Assembly (NCBI RefSeq): GCF_000247815.1
Contig: NC_021676.1
Span: 1,808,350 to 1,872,349, forward strand
DNA: 64,000 nt
From: Ficedula albicollis
Lineage: Eukaryota; Chordata; Aves; Passeriformes; Muscicapidae
Direction of reading: 5' to 3'
Shown: one piece after another, positions 1 to 15,449 of the stretch
How the letters are laid out: every line of letters starts with the position of its first letter
Numbering within the stretch: the first letter of the stretch is position 1
Program-made: the position numbers and the translations under genes
The notes under the pieces: generated by a model
The model's input: the letters and a program-made list of their open reading frames with translations, nothing else
What the model was told of the DNA's origin: nothing
Databases searched by the model: none

Positions 1-590
1 TTAATAAAGGAGAGAATAAAAAGAGTATTTCTCTGCCAGGTTAGTCTGCTGAGCTCATCCTCCCCTGTCATGTCCCTGGTTCTGCCATAAGGAGAGGCAC
101 AAATGTGGCAGTGAGGTATTGCCAGGCTAATCTTCTCCCACCTTTAACTCTCCACTAAAAGTTCATGAGATGTGACAGTTTCTAGTGTAAAATTGGCAAG
201 GTTTTTATCCTTTCCTGCTGCCACATTGACTTAGGGACCAGCACTGTGCTCCAGGCTGCCACAGTCCTCAGCCGTGTGTTTGAAGATCAATAGAAATTGT
301 GCAAAGAGGGCAAAGTCTATAGGCTGAGGGCAAGCCAAGCTCCTCAGCCCTATCAGTGGACATTATTGCTTATTTCTGGGTCAGAACTCTTTGTCATCAC
401 ATTCTTTATTGAGTCCTCAGTATGAATCCAAGGATGCCAGTGCAAATCCCTCCCTGCACGTGGCAGGTGCTTGTTCTATTGTTTAATGCACTACAGGAGG
501 GTGGCACAACGCCCCAGTGATAAGGATGGGACAAAAAATGCAAGTTTCATGTGTAGGAGAATGTAGGTTCCATTTGCAGGAATGGTTATT
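1..590. other. Unannotated single-copy-like DNA
   Basis: No coding exon, RNA gene or recognisable repeat is visible. Base composition is ordinary and stop codons are frequent in all frames. I see nothing specific here. Confidence 0.6.
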
Positions 591-704
591 GACCATTTTT
601 TGGAAGAACCTGATGTTTCAGACAGTCTTAAAATTTCAGAATAGAACCGTGACCATTTTTTGGAAGAACCTGATGTTTCAGTCTTAAAATTTCAGAATAG
701 AACC
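591..704. repeat. Two-copy tandem duplication, about 60-bp period
   Basis: Copy 1 spans 591-648 and copy 2 spans 651-704. Both begin gaccattttttggaagaacc and end with agaatagaacc. Copy 2 lacks four bases (acag) present in copy 1; otherwise the copies look identical, so the duplication is young. It has no coding role that I can see. Confidence 0.95.
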
Positions 705-3700
705 AGTATGGAAACATATGGACTTGTCCAAGGAGAACATAGCAAGAAGAGAGAGCACTGAAACCTTCCCAGACAGCTGGAGAGAGGTGGGACTGTCCAC
801 AAGGGGCTCTGAGAGAGAGGCAGGAACAGGAGGGAGCTCAGGGCCAGGGGTGGCTGTGTCACCTGCTGGATGGCAAAACCAAGGTCAGGGTCATTCCAGA
901 CCTCACTGGGTGCTTCCCTGCAGGTAAAGGGGTGGGACTGGCACTGAGCTCTATGGCCCTGTCTCTGCTGCCATTTGGGCTCTGTGATGTCAATCATGGT
1001 CATCGCTTGTTAGGGGGATTTGTCTGTTTATATTCTTCCAAAGGTGATTGGAACCTCCCACCCTCTAATTAAGGACACTATTTTAACAACCTGAGGGCAC
1101 TCAGCAGTCTCTCCCTGGGGACTGCTGCTGTGCAGGTAAGGGCTCACTTGGTTCTGAACTTTTTGCTGTAAAATTCCTTTTTTCCTTTTCCATGTATAGT
1201 TCTTGTAATTCTACCAGTAGAATGTTGTTAGCTGCAAGTTGCTCCAAATTTTATTTGGACTTCGGTGGCCCTTTAATGTATTAGGGCTGCTGCACAAGGA
1301 GTTTGGTTCTTTTCTTTCTGCCTGTTACTCCTTTCCTGTTTCCTGGGGTTTTTTTTTTGTGTACACCAAACGCTCATGTCAGTGGTGTTAAGTGGATTGT
1401 AAAAGTGATCTGGGTTAAAATTTATCTTTTTTGGAAAAATGGCTGATTTTAGTTCAATTCCTTGAGCTTGCCTGTCGTGTGCTCTCAGAAATACCTGCAG
1501 TGGTACAAGGGGGGAGACTGGTGAGAAAGGAAAGTGAAAAGTCCCTTCCCACCCCAGTGGCTGCTGCCCTGAGCTTGGCTGGAGGAAATGGCTCTGTTTT
1601 GAGGAACAGCTGTGACAGGGCTGGAAACCACAACCAAGGGAGGGGCAAGGCAGAATTACAGCCTGGGCTTGCCCTTCTGCTGATTGAAGGATTAAAAAGG
1701 GAGAATGTTCATAAGAAATTTTAAGTTAAAATAGGAGGAGTTGAATAAAGTATATCCACATAGCAATCATAATGCTCCAACCAGGGAAACTCCTTTTTAT
1801 CTCCTGTGAGTTTGCTTGTGTGGTCAGCAAGGGTTTTGCAGGTGTTTTATTAGCCTGGTGAGTGTGCTGCTCTTAATGAAATAACTTTCTAGACCCGGGT
1901 TATGCTTTTAAATTACTGCTTGATGTTTTGAAGCTGCTGGCATTTCACGTGTTTGAGGTGTCTGTTCAGAGCTGAAGGTGCCTGGGAGGTGCCCCAGGCA
2001 GTGATGGAGGCTGTGTTGCACAGCTGCACTGCTGGCCTGTGTTTGTAATTATACAAAGGGATGGCTTTTGCCTCACTTGTATGGGAAATATCAACATCCA
2101 GTACTCTTATGGCAGCAGAAAAGCTTTCCTGGATTTAATTACTTTTAGACCAATCAGTTGAAATAAAGAGGAATGTTTTTGTTTGTTTCTGGTCCTTTTT
2201 TGCATCTTAATGTAATATTTTAAATAAACTGATGCCTTTTGGTCATTTTATGAATTCAAAAGAGCATTTGTGGTTATGTTAGTTATTTCCTTTCCCCTTT
2301 TTTAATTAATTTAGTGTAGTTGTAAAATGTTTTTTTTTCTTATTTGTGAGTAGTTCATAACATTCTATAGTGTTGGTATGCCTCAAATTTCCTATTTAAT
2401 CCTTTATGCTCTACTAACTTAATCTTAGTGTAATTTGAGTAGCCATGATTAACCTTTTAAATTAACTCTTGAAATTATTTTTCCAGAGTCAATCTGTGCT
2501 TTAACACACCCATTTATTATTCTATTTTTAATAACCAAGTGCTTGTCCCAAGCCAGTATCTACAGCTAAGAATCTACTTAAAACTTATTCTGTAGGTGGC
2601 TTCTAGAACATCATGGATTTTCTTTGCAAGCTAAAGTGTTCATTGAGTTTGTTTGGTTTTTTTTCCTGGCAATATAAAACTATATTTATTTCTAATTGGC
2701 AGCTGGTTAAGTCATCCCTGGCTGTAATGTGCTCCAACAGGAGAAGGCAGAATAAGAGGTGATGAAGGGCAGTGCCCAAAATTCCCTTTGTCTGAGCTGA
2801 AGGGACGAAGGGTGACACTGCAGGGCTCAGGCTTGGGACTAGTGAACATTAAAAAAAAAAACAACCAAAAACCAAATACTTATCTAGTTTTGCTTTGTGA
2901 TAGAAAATGCTGTAAATGCAGGGCCCGGGTCCTGGGTCTGAGGAGAGTTTGGGAGCCTCACCTAAGTGAGGTCACCAAATCCCTTAATTTAATGCCTTGG
3001 GCACTTGTTGATGGGGAGCAGACTCGAGGTAAAAATGTTTTGACCTTGTGAACATTTAGATAAGGGAGATGATGTAATTGTGAACAACTCCCAGTTTCTA
3101 ACAACTGAGATGTTATTTTAAGTTTTGTAATGGGTTCTTTGGTTAATTTGGAGTCTTGGGCTTTGCGTTTGTGATGTTGCACTCCCTGAAATCCTTAGCA
3201 GTACATTCCACAGCTTTTGGTAAAATCTTATTTATTGCTACAGGAGAGGTAATCAAGTAAACATTCTTCTGCTGCTAAATATAGCAGCAAGCTGCTTATG
3301 AGTCAGGACTCCAGCAGATAATTCTACATATCAGTGAAAACTTTATTGGCTCTGTGGTGTGCTCCTTATGTGAACGAACAACAACTTGGGTCTTACTTGT
3401 TCCACCCACTCCAGGAAACGTTTTGCAATGCTCACTGTAGTGAGGTTATGTTTGTAAGGAATTTGAAAAACCCCACAGCTGCATCATATCATTATTCTGG
3501 AGCATGACACACAGCAATCTTGGAGATTTACAATGTTACAGCAATTGTTGATTAGTAATTAGGCTTTAAAGTATTCAAAAATATCATTTCCATACACAAC
3601 AGCAGTAAAGGGCAACTTACTGGGTAAATACAGTAACATCCAAAACCAGAAGTGTATAATTTTTACAGCAGTTTTGAAAGTCTTTGGACATTCTTGCAGG

Positions 3701-4883
3701 TTTTTAGGTAGGAAAAGTGTATTGTAAACTCATATTAGTAAAGGATAGATAATATCAATTAATATTCATAATTTCTTCCCAACAACAGTAACTTGGGGAA
3801 AAACTTCCAGCTTTGCATATCTCCTGCCCAGTAATTTTTTTTTTTTTAGTATTTCTGTAAAATACAAAAGGAGCAGCTGCTTGTTAGAATTGCTTAAATG
3901 TGATTGCTAAATTATGTCCAATGCTTACACTTATTTCTGTATCAATATTTTTATATTAAGCTGGCATAATGAGCTTGTTATCATCTCAGCTTAGTGGATC
4001 AGGAGTGCTCTGTGTGTCAGCACCTGGGTGCTTGGCTGAGATGGAGGGAACACTTTTTGCTGTTCTTGACCGACTGCTTGAAACTTTCCCTGTGTGGCTG
4101 CCCTGGCAGAGGGGTTTTGCTCCTCCAGTCCCCTTTCCCCAGAAACACAGGGGAATTGGGAGTGGCACGTTTAGTAAAAGCAAATCTCTGAAGTTTGCAG
4201 TGCTGAGCACTGGGTGGGAAAGTGAAATTCCCAGCTGAGAGCAGAGCTCCAGTGCTGCCCCAGCCCTCCCAGGGCTGCAGGGACCAGGCAGCTCCTCCTG
4301 AGATTGGACAGTCAGTGCCTCTTGCTGTTGGTTTCTGAATGCTTAATTACTAATTAAGTGTAGGAAACACAAGGAAATAACTGCCAGAACTATTAAATAA
4401 CTCAGTAATTTAACATTAGGTCCTGGGCTAACACACTTAGAACCTGAAGGTAATGAGGTGTTAAAGTGATGCACAGCAGCCAGGATTATGTTAATCTGGG
4501 TTTAGTGACACAAGCATGAGAATTTTAGAGCTGCTTTTTCAAAATCAAGTATCCTGTCCTGAAAACTGAACAAAGGAGTAGAGGAGTTTGATTCTCTAAA
4601 ATGAAATACATCAAGAGCATTAACAGCTGCTTGCAACACATTCTTAAGATGGCAGCTCCTTTTTTTTACATAAAAAAGATGTATGCAAAAACTGTGTTGC
4701 TTGAAATGAAGTATCTGCTTCTAAAACACAGGCTTGAATTATTAAAAATATCAAATCTTTTTTGTTTTAGAATCATTGTGAAGAAAGAAGTGGTCCAGGT
4801 AATTAGCATGCATAATATCTTTGGATTTTAAAATTTTTTTTCTGTAGAAATGTCTTCATAAAAAGCTGTATTGTGTTTGTATG
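705..4883. other. Unannotated non-coding DNA
   Basis: This stretch holds AT-rich single-copy-like sequence with short T-runs (about 1350, 2330, 3840). No frame gives a recognisable protein, and open frames stay near 100 codons or less, as expected by chance. Nothing specific is seen. Confidence 0.55.
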
Positions 4884-4953
4884 TTGGAAGTCAAAACATG
4901 ATTCCAAAGTATGATGTCCTTCTCTTTGGAAGTTCAAGTATGATTCCAAAGTA
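4884..4953. repeat. Short imperfect direct repeat, about 28 bp
   Basis: The segment at 4884-4912 (core atgattccaaagta, preceded by ttggaagt) recurs at 4926-4953 about 42 bp downstream with small differences. It is a minor local duplication. Confidence 0.75.
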
Positions 4954-5991
4954 GTTCTTGTATTAATTAGTCTTGCACTGATGACCACAAGTGGAGTTCA
5001 GCTGTACAATGTTATTTCTGCTTGTCTGTACCTTAAACTTGACTGAACTTTCTATTCAGCAAGTAAATACATGCTTTGTACCAATGAGAACAACCTGAAA
5101 CACTGAAGAAATGTTGGAATTATTCATTGTACTGGTAAAGGACTGGTTCTTTAGTGGTGCATTGCAGCAGTGTGCTCAGCTAGGGAGCTGTGAGCAGTTT
5201 ATAGGGCTGAGGCACTTATAAGGAGAAACTCTGTGGTTCTGGATTTTACCTCCCTGCAGCAGCACTGCCTGTGCTCAGCAATGTTCTGCTGCTCCTTTTT
5301 CCTGTGCATTCCTGGCCATCAGCAGTGAATGAGCTGAAATTATCCTGATTGACAACAGGTAACACAAAATCTTGTACCTCCCATTGTTACCCCCTTCAGA
5401 GGTGGTTTTATCTCGGAGTTTGCACCTGCCTGACGTGACTGACCTGTTTCTTTCTGTTTATATTTCTGTTTCTCCAGAGTGAGGTTGCCCTGCAGCACCA
5501 GGGCTGTGTTGAGTCACGGTGGGGTTTGCCCTTTAGATCTGTTCCACCCCCTGCAGCTGCAGAGCTTTGGGAACAGTGATGAAAGAGGAGGGAAGGGATA
5601 ACAGAGAACGGGAAAAACTCATCTTTGGAGTCAGGGATCCTGGGAATATGTGGGCTTTCCTTCTTTTTACAAACTGTCTGCAGTTCACTCCTGCTACCTC
5701 AGATTTTCCAGTTTTTAGCTGCTCCTACCTTTTCCCATTTAGTCAGGAAATTCACTGTATTCTGTCTTCCATGAGACCAATTCTGGTGAAATGGCAGCAG
5801 TTATTTGGAGACTTCATACAACTGTCACAGCAATTCATGTGATGGTGATAACATCACAATAAGGGCAGAGAAATGAGGTATTTTGGGGAAAAATACACCT
5901 TGACTGGCAAGTGCTGTAAGCACAGGATAGACCTATGTGAACAAGTATTTGCAGGAAGAGAAAGCATATGGATTTTACATTAGTTTTCCTG
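4954..5991. other. Unannotated non-coding DNA
   Basis: No gene or repeat is recognised between the short direct repeat and the T-run that starts at 5992. Open frames here are short and unlike any family I know. Confidence 0.55.
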
Positions 5992-6600
<609 letters not shown>

Positions 6601-9600
6601 TTGTTTTTGGTGGGATGGATCAGTATGTGTAACCAAGTGTAGACAAACTGAAGCTGTTGTTAGTTACTGATGAGTAATGTGGCCCCAGTGAGCTGAAAGC
6701 AGGAAACAGCTTTTTGTCACACTTCCTTTGGGGCTGCTGCATCACCAGACAGCAGAGCCCCTGTGCCAGCTCTGGGGCACACCCAGGGCTGCACCCTGAG
6801 CAGAGGGGGGGAACAGCTCAGTTTGGGCTGCTGGGATGCCAAATAATGGAGCTTCACCGATTATTCAGCTTCTCCTTGTGCATCTACACAAAGGGCTAAA
6901 AGGGGTTTCAGTCGTGCCCGTGATCTTTCTGCAGATGTAAGGATTGCTGCATACCAGATCCTTGACTCATGCTGTCTCATGAGGAAGGATTAAGTGCTCT
7001 GTTTGCTGCATGATCAGTGAAGATGTTTTTGTTTTAATGAGAAAGTAAATACAGACAAATTATAGCCTTTTAAAAATGTGAGCTCTTGAGCATCAAAAGA
7101 AGCACAAACTTAAAGCGTTGAAATGACTCAGTCTGCTTAAAACTATTTTCCAATTGACAGACAAATAAAAGTTCATGGAACACTTCTTAAACTTAAGTTT
7201 CTGTGGCAGCAAATACCTGTGGCTGAGGACCTTTGAGTCATGCTGCAGATCTGTGGTGAGAAAATCTGTGTGATCTCAGTGGTAATTCCTGAGTTCTGCT
7301 TGGTCCCTTTTGGGCACCTCTGAGCTGATGGCTCTGCTTTTGAGCTGTGTTGGCAGCAGTGGCAGGGCCATGATTCACTGTCATGGGTCTGGCTTTCCTT
7401 TGGGAGTCCTGCATGGAGCTCCAAATGAGTGGTGAGTGAAAGGGAAGTGCTCAGCACTCACAGGATTTACTAATTTACTCCACTGGCAGAATCCTGTGAA
7501 CCTTGAATGATGGCTAGTATGTTAATTAAAACCTGAGTGAATGCAGCTGATGTCCCACTGTATTTCTGGAGCTGAAACACAGACCAGGCTGTCATTATTA
7601 AGCACTCCAAAAAGAAGCTGTTAAAGGGAGCTGCACTAGACCTGAGGCTGCATGGAATTCTTAAAGGATTTATTTGGTGGGGGTGAGGCAGCAGGCCTAG
7701 CTCCTGGGAGAAATTTTGAAAATCTGATGGTATTTATAGAGACAAAATTCTACCAATAGGGTCCTTAATGAATAGGAAAAAACATTACTAGAAAATACTA
7801 CATATATGTTTTTCATTTCTATTTTTATGGACACTCATCCTTTCCACATTAAATCTCAACAGGTACTTTGCTTTGGAGGAAGGACTGCATACATGCTCCT
7901 TTCTGCACTGGCTTTTTGCAGATAAGGCTTTTACTTTCCAGACCTCATTAAGCAGTCAGTTGAGCAGCTAAATGAGTGTTCCAAGTGGTAATGGATACTT
8001 ACTCTGTGTGAGTACAACAAGATTATGAGATACTGTAAAGCTGAGTACTTAACTGCATGGGATTATTTATATTACAAATAAGTGCATCAAGTAAATAACT
8101 CAGAGGTTCAGGATAGCAATGGGATATCCCACCTGTTAAGAGAGTAGATCTGGGTCACTAGATAAGGGGTTTTGTTTCCTATTTTGAGTCATGTCTTCCA
8201 TTCCATCTATCTGAGCAGATTTTATCCTTTTCTGAAAATCAGGGCCCTCTTTTAAAGTATGTAAACCTGAATGGAAGATGAGTGGGCAGAAAGCTTCTAA
8301 CCAAACTTGTATGTGAAAATCAAGTTGGGTTGTAGCAATCCAATCTGCACTCACTCTGTTTTTATTCGGATTTGTAGCATTGCAGGTGGTTGTTAGGATG
8401 CTTAGAAAATATTGCAAAACTTGCCTTGATTTCTCCAAGCTGGGATTACAGGTATTCAAATATAAGTAAGTGGAGATTCAAATAGCTCATGCTTTGGGAG
8501 TTATGAAGGATCATAAAAATAAAAACAAAACTGAGGCTGTAAAAGGACAATTAATATGATGAACAGAGGAGTTGGTGAAGCTTGAATTTTCTAAGTGTTT
8601 TGCACAAGTTCTCATATCTGAGGTGTAAACTCTGAAATCATTCCAGCAGATGAGGTGCTTTTCCCTTTCCCACACTGGTTCTCTGGTGTAAAAGGGATAA
8701 ATTTCTGCTGTATTGATACAGAAGGTACCATGGGTCTCTCCTCTACATTGCCACCTATCTTCCAAGAGGTTTTAAAAGCTGTCTTTTGAGATTTCTGGGG
8801 GAAACTGGGTTAAAATGGGGATGGGAAAAGAAGAGATGAAGTATGTCTAACATGGATAGTTCAGAAAACTTGGAGAAGAAAGGCTCCAGGTTACTATCAG
8901 AATGTTCTTTGTCAGAATCAGCACAGCATTTGTAACATGAGCTGGGGAAAGCTTGAACTGTCCTCTGTCATCTGCTTATATTGGTGTTCTCTAAATAATT
9001 AAAGCTAACTTTGTTTTCCCTGCCAAGTGCCTTGTGGAACAGTAAGTAAGCAGTGGGAACCTGTCACACTGAGTGATGAAGGTGATTGGATCTTCATCAT
9101 TCTCCCTGCTGCTCTCTGAAGCACATTTCCTACATGGAATTATTTTTCTCTCAGTAAACCAGGAGCTCTGTTTTCTCTGGTTATCTCTCATGAACATTTT
9201 TAAGTAGGCTCCTGAAAAGCAAACCAAATCTTTTCACCACCTCAGCTTGCTCTGCTGTCTCTAAAGTTACCTGGAGATTTCACAAGTTAGAGGCTACAGC
9301 ACTATTATTTTAATTTTATCCAGAAGAAAACCAATTCATAGCTGAGTCTTTGCTATTGTTGCATGCCAGACTTTTTTGTTGCATTTAATGTTGTTGGTTG
9401 TTGCTCTGGAAATAATCATTAAAGGGAAATGGGTCAGCACCACTGTACACTGGTAATTCTGTGAAACACAATTTCAAATTAAGTTGCCTTTTCATAATGA
9501 TGCTGAAAAGCACCAAATGCTTTCAGTAATAGTGGCATAATGTAATTAAGTGATAAAGTTGTTGGTTTTTTCCATAAAAACCATAATAGAAACAAGACAC

Positions 9601-11889
9601 AAATTAATGGTACAGGACAGTATTGCATCTTTAGGTATTTGAAAAGTCAACAAGGGGACTGAAGATGGAGCTGAGACTGCAGTAAAAGCTTTCTAGAAAT
9701 GATCTGACACTTGAGGAGCAGCAAGGCATAGCAGTTAAAAGCTGTCAGTAACCTGTAGACAGGACATTGAATTTTGGAGAGCCTGTGGATCTCTGAAGAG
9801 GGAGAACAGCGTGAATTGGGAACTTGGCATAAAATGATGTATTTTAACATCATTTCATGTCTGACCCCGAGTTTTCCACAGTTTCAAAATCCAGATGATG
9901 GAAGTGTCTAAACTTTCCAGGAATTTAAAATTCTATAACAAATGAGATTATTTGATTGTGTTTATTCCTGCATGTATAATTCCTGTGTTTCTGCAAGTCT
10001 CAGTGCTCTGTTATGGATGTGGGGAACATCAAACCACCCCAGTGTTTCCTGAGTCTGCACAGAGGGCAGTGGGGTTACCACTGATTCATGGGTTGCATTG
10101 TGATTTATGCCCTCTGGAGCTTTGTCAGATGGGAAGTGATGATGGGGCAGGAAACCAGGCATTGTATGAAAACATCCATGAGTATGTAGCCAGAGGAAAA
10201 AGCTGCAAAAATAATTTATGAAACATATTATCAAGCTGTATATTCTGTATAAAAATATATTTGATTGTGCACAGCTGGAAATTGTGATTGTTGAAAATAT
10301 TGCAAGCCAGTGACTGATTTTTATGCAGGGAAGAGTCCAGTATTGTTTGAGGAGTCAGAGAAAGCACTGGAAGGACTAAATTCTCCCTTAATCAGGGCTC
10401 TCTCTGCCTTACTGCCTTTTATAAGTTCTGCTGATGAAAGTTTTCTGAAGAATACTTACAAATTACCTCAGATACAGTTTTAAAAACTAATAATAAATTC
10501 TTCATCTTGAAGGTTCAGGATTTATTAACTTAAACCTGGTGTTCCTTTCTGTCCAAGTTAACAAGTGGCTGTGGAATGGCAGCAATAACTGTAGGAGGAG
10601 AGGTCATTGGGACAAAGCACTTCAAAATCTCAAATAATATGGGGAGCAATTAATAACCAATTAAGCTTCCACATATGCCAGAAGCAGCCTGAGCTTTGAG
10701 AGGCTGTCCCAGCCCAAAACAGAATTACATTTGAACCTGTAATGTCACTGAAATGTGATTCAGGTCCTGTTATTGGAGGTTTGCAGCAAGCTGTGACCCC
10801 AAAGGGGCTGTTTGGAGAATGTCTGTTAGCAGAGTAATAAAGGAGTTATAAAGAGAGAGTCACCTGTCTGATAGGTGAGGATGGGCAGAAATAAGGTTAG
10901 AGAAAATTGCAGATAACTCAGTGTCCCCTTGCTGGTTTGCAGCCCTGCTAAGGGAGGGTATTGCAGTGTTTTTTCTACTCCAAGAATTGGCACTGCTTTG
11001 TTTGAAAGGAAAAGAACTGAAATGGGAGCAGGCTGATGGGAAGAAAGAGTTTTGCTGGAATTGTTACAGCTTCTTCCAGTGCTCCCAAACAAGGTGCTGC
11101 AGAGTAATCATGTTAGAGGAATGAATACAAACCAAAAATTTCAAGTCATGATGGATTACAAGAGGCTTTTTACCGCTGAAATCTTTTGGTTTTTGTTTTT
11201 TTTCCTTTGTGTGAGGGTTCAAGGTTTGGCCTTGTGAAGGAGCCAAAAATCAATGTGCTAGGAACAGAAAGGATTTCCATAAATCTGAGTAAACCGCTAC
11301 AATGGTGCTTCTTGCAGTGTTAAATACCAGGTGTTCTTTTAGAAAAGAAGTGTTTTGTTAAGGGCACATTCTAATAGTTCTTATTTTCGTGTGGTTTCTA
11401 AGCAGAATTCCCTGCTTAAATTAATTTTAAAGGAATTTATATACCTCCAACTTGGAATAAAATGAAGATGAAAACAGGAAAGTATGGAAGAGTAAGGGAT
11501 TTGCTTCATCAAATGCTTCTATTTACTGCTGTGATCTTTTAGAGCATCTAATGGAGAAACAGAAAAAAACACCAACCAGCCTCTGGGTCTGAACAGGAAA
11601 TGGCAAAATTAGTGGATCCTTTCTCACCTGTTGTACTTCAGACCTCCTCTGGTGAGGAAACCACACTTGCTGTGGTGTTTCCATCATCTCCATCATCATT
11701 TGGTGTTTGTGGCATCTCTGCTGTCCTGTGTGAGGCTTTGGGGAGTTTTGAGGAAATTCTTCATTGGAGTGAGCTCAGACTCTGCTGCTGCATTCTGGCA
11801 TCTCCTGTGGCACATTTGGGAATCTGATGCTTCCCTCTACTGGCCACACAGAGAGGAAATTTTATTGTAAAATGAGCAATGAATTTTTC
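6601..11889. other. Unannotated non-coding DNA
   Basis: There are 5.3 kb of ordinary AT-leaning sequence with no repeat family I can name. The longest open frames (for example about 107 codons on the reverse strand at 8136-8459) show no signal peptide, domain motif or composition that sets them apart from chance. Nothing specific is seen. Confidence 0.55.
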
Positions 11890-12239
<350 letters not shown>

Positions 12240-12775
12240 TCTGCTTAGGAGAGAGGAAAGGGATTTGTTATTGCAGTGGCAAATTAAATCACTCACCTGC
12301 ATCACAAAACAGCTTTGTTAAAGTGACTGGCCTCTGTTTTGAGAAAAAGGAAATGCACAAATATTTTTAGCTGCTTCATGGCTACATGTGATGCTAACAG
12401 ATTATTCTCAGTACAAAGAGCAAACAATTAAGTATTTGAAAACAGAAATCAAAATGAGATTGCATCATGGGTCTTTTGCTTTTTTTGGCCAACTTTAGCA
12501 GGCTAGTTGGTGTTTTTCTGTTCTTAGCTGAGGGTGCTGCATTGATGACTCCTTAAACTTTTCATGGCATGAAAGAGAAAATGGCTCAGTTTTAGCAGTG
12601 AAATGCTTTAAAAAGAAAAGTATGTGAAGGCTTGGTTGATGTTGTGTGGATGTTATCTGAAAGAACTGATTTTTTTGAGGTTTACATTACTCTTGTTCAA
12701 CGTGGAAAACGTGGTTGAGTTGACTGAGGAGAGTTTTTGGAGGCAGCTCATGAGAGCTTAGAGCTGTTCCATAAT
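12240..12775. other. Unannotated non-coding DNA
   Basis: No gene or named repeat is visible between the poly-C block and the 75-bp tandem duplication. Confidence 0.55.
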
Positions 12776-12925
12776 CCACCTTACAGCCCTGCTGGATCCA
12801 CACCTTGGGGGTCAACAGGACGTGTCCAGCTGCAGAGAGCAGGGATTGGTCCACCTTACAGCCCTGCTGGATCCACACCTTTGGGGTCACCGGGACGTGT
12901 CCAGCTGCAGAGAGCAGGGATTGCT
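12776..12925. repeat. Two-copy tandem duplication, 75-bp period
   Basis: Copy 1 (12776-12850) and copy 2 (12851-12925) both start ccaccttacagccctgctgg and end in gagagcagggattg. They differ at only a few positions (for example gtcaacagg versus gtcaccggg). The period is 25 codons, so a frame crossing it stays open on both strands, but the predicted peptides resemble nothing known. Confidence 0.96.
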
Positions 12926-13377
12926 CATGGTTTGAAATGTGGCAGAGAAACATCCTGGTGCCAGTGAGCTGCTGGAACCTGTGAGGAAATTCCTGCAGCA
13001 GCCAATGTAGGGTCTGAAATTTGAAATTCCCTAAGATATTTAGCCCTTTAGTATTTTTTTTCTTCCCTTTGTACGATGGTTTTCATCTTTTTGATGGATG
13101 TGTTTGGGTTGAACTGAACCTTTGCTAAATGTATGGGGTTTTTTCTTATTTTTAAATTGTCTCCCCCTTCTCAATTTAGTCCTTTTGTCTTAAAGATAAG
13201 AGTGGGGAGAAGAATGAGCCCACAGGATTTGTACCAAGCTTCAGAGTTGTAGGGAGGGGAATAGTCTATTACTCCATAAAAATATTGGGAAATTAGTAAA
13301 AAAAAAAACCAACCCTCCCAATAAACAAGGGGGAACACCCCACACTCTCCTCCCTCCATTACTGAGTCTCCATACCA
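12926..13377. other. Unannotated non-coding DNA
   Basis: No gene or named repeat is seen here. A short A-run with accaaccctccc lies near 13300. Confidence 0.5.
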
Positions 13378-13585
<208 letters not shown>

Positions 13586-15322
13586 GAATCATTACAATTA
13601 CAACAATGAATTGGCTCAGTTTTCCTTCAAGCTCTGTGCTCTCTGGGGTGTGACCTTAGCTGATCCGTGGATTCTTGTCCCCGGGAGCTGCAGCTTTGCC
13701 AGGGGAGGCTCCAGCTGCAGGTGGGCAGTGACAGCACCTGGGCTGGGGTGGCATTTGTGATAAATCCTGGGGCAGCACAGGGAGGCTGTGCAGTGCTTTC
13801 CCGGGCACACCCAAAGCCTGAGCTGGCAGTGGGAGCAGCCTTTGGCCAGGTGTGGATGGGTTTATCAGCCCCCAGGAGGGCGGCCCTTGATTTGATTTCC
13901 AGCAGAAGTTTTGACCTTCAGCAAGGCTTTCTGAGCCTCTGAGCTGCAGGTTCCCAGCCCAGGGAATAGACCAGAGCTGGAGTCTCAGGGGTGTTGGTGT
14001 GTGATTTTCCTAGCCCTCCACAATAGCAGGATAAAAGGGGGTGTGGAGCTGCAATTAACACTGGATGAGGCTGAATTGCACTTGCAACAAAGAGAAGTCT
14101 TTCAGTTAGTCTACAATAAAATCATAATTATATCCCCAGTATCCTTGGCAACAGATTAAGGTCCCAAAAGGTGATTTTACAGTTCAGTATTCATTGCTGA
14201 TACAGAGATGGAAAAGAAGAAAAAGTGTAATCGTTTAAACAGTTTCTGGGGTGTAAATAAGTATTGTGTGAGAAACATTAAATGCATCACACTGCATATA
14301 TAGAAGGGTTCTCTCTAAGGAAACAACTAATTTCTGTAGTTAGGACATGAAATTCAAAAATTTGTGTGCTTGATGATTTAAATGCATACAAAAGGATGGT
14401 GCTCATTGGATATGGATTCATTTCTCAACAGGGAATTCTATCCAATTTTCATTTTAAGAAAGCCAGCCCATGAGACACAAGGATTATCAGCTGATGAACT
14501 GAAGATAACTTGCTCTATCAGAACTGTTTATATGGAGGAATTACCTGATTATAAATTCTTTTATGTGAATGTATTTTACACTCCCTGCATTTTTTCATGA
14601 TAAAAATTCCTTTTCCTAAGCTTGATCTTTAAGGCCATATATAGGAAACATACTCCCTTCCTCTGACCCTCTCAAAAAAGGTTAATGTTTTAGCAAATAC
14701 TTGTTGTACAGGTACCTCTTTTAAAATATCTTCCTGCTTTTTACTCAGTACATTTTACTGCTACAGTTCTCACCAGCACAATGGTGAATTTTCTTTGCCT
14801 TCTCCTTTTCTCCCTATTTTCTTTGAAATAAGTGTCAATAAAAGTAATAACCTTAGGAGGCAGAGTTCTTATGCTTATTTTGGAAGAAATGATTCTGTCA
14901 TCATGTGGATGACAAGCTCTATGCATGAATTCCTCAATGTGCCATCAGTAGAGAAGATGGAAAAGTGGGGAAAGTCAGCAAGGTGCATGAAGATATTTGT
15001 GGAAATAAGATCTTGGAAATAGGACAACAATGAATAGAAGGAAAGGGTAATGCAGGCATGTGGATTCTAAATGCCTCCCAACCTGAAAAAAAACCCTGGC
15101 TGCTGGGAATGTATTTTAACTGATGTTTGTGTCGCTGCTGAGGCAGAGAATAAGTCATGTATAACATTATTGGAGGTATGGCATAGTTTGGGTTTGAAAA
15201 TGATGCTGGGGACTGCTTTGAAGTGACTTAGGTGATGGAAATTGCTGCACCTCCCTTCCATTTAGGGTCTACAAATGAGTGATGAGCTGTGTAATTTTGT
15301 GTATAATGATACATCTCTCTGA
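13586..15322. other. Unannotated non-coding DNA
   Basis: GC is somewhat higher at 13.6-14.0 kb and AT-rich further on. No exon, RNA gene or recognised repeat is visible. Open frames are under 100 codons and unremarkable. Confidence 0.55.
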
Positions 15323-15449
15323 CAGATCTGGTTGCTAAAATTTCTCAAAGTGTACTTGATACAAAATATTGAGAGCTGGTTTTGCTTTGATTTGAAATAA
15401 AGGCCTTCAGAGGAGAGGGAAGGCATAATAGCACAAAATAGTTTTGTGA
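15323..15449 (+). repeat. Unidentified dispersed repeat, copy 1
   Basis: This segment, from cagatctggttgctaaaa to gttttgtga, aligns along its length with the insert inside the CR1 fragment near 18.4 kb (18283-18467). Shared words include tttctcaaag, aaataaaggccttcagagg and ttttgtga. Both copies carry an AATAAA-like polyadenylation hexamer before ggccttcagagg, which could fit a retroelement end or LTR, but I cannot name the family. Divergence by eye is roughly 15-20 percent. Orientation is arbitrary. Confidence 0.75.
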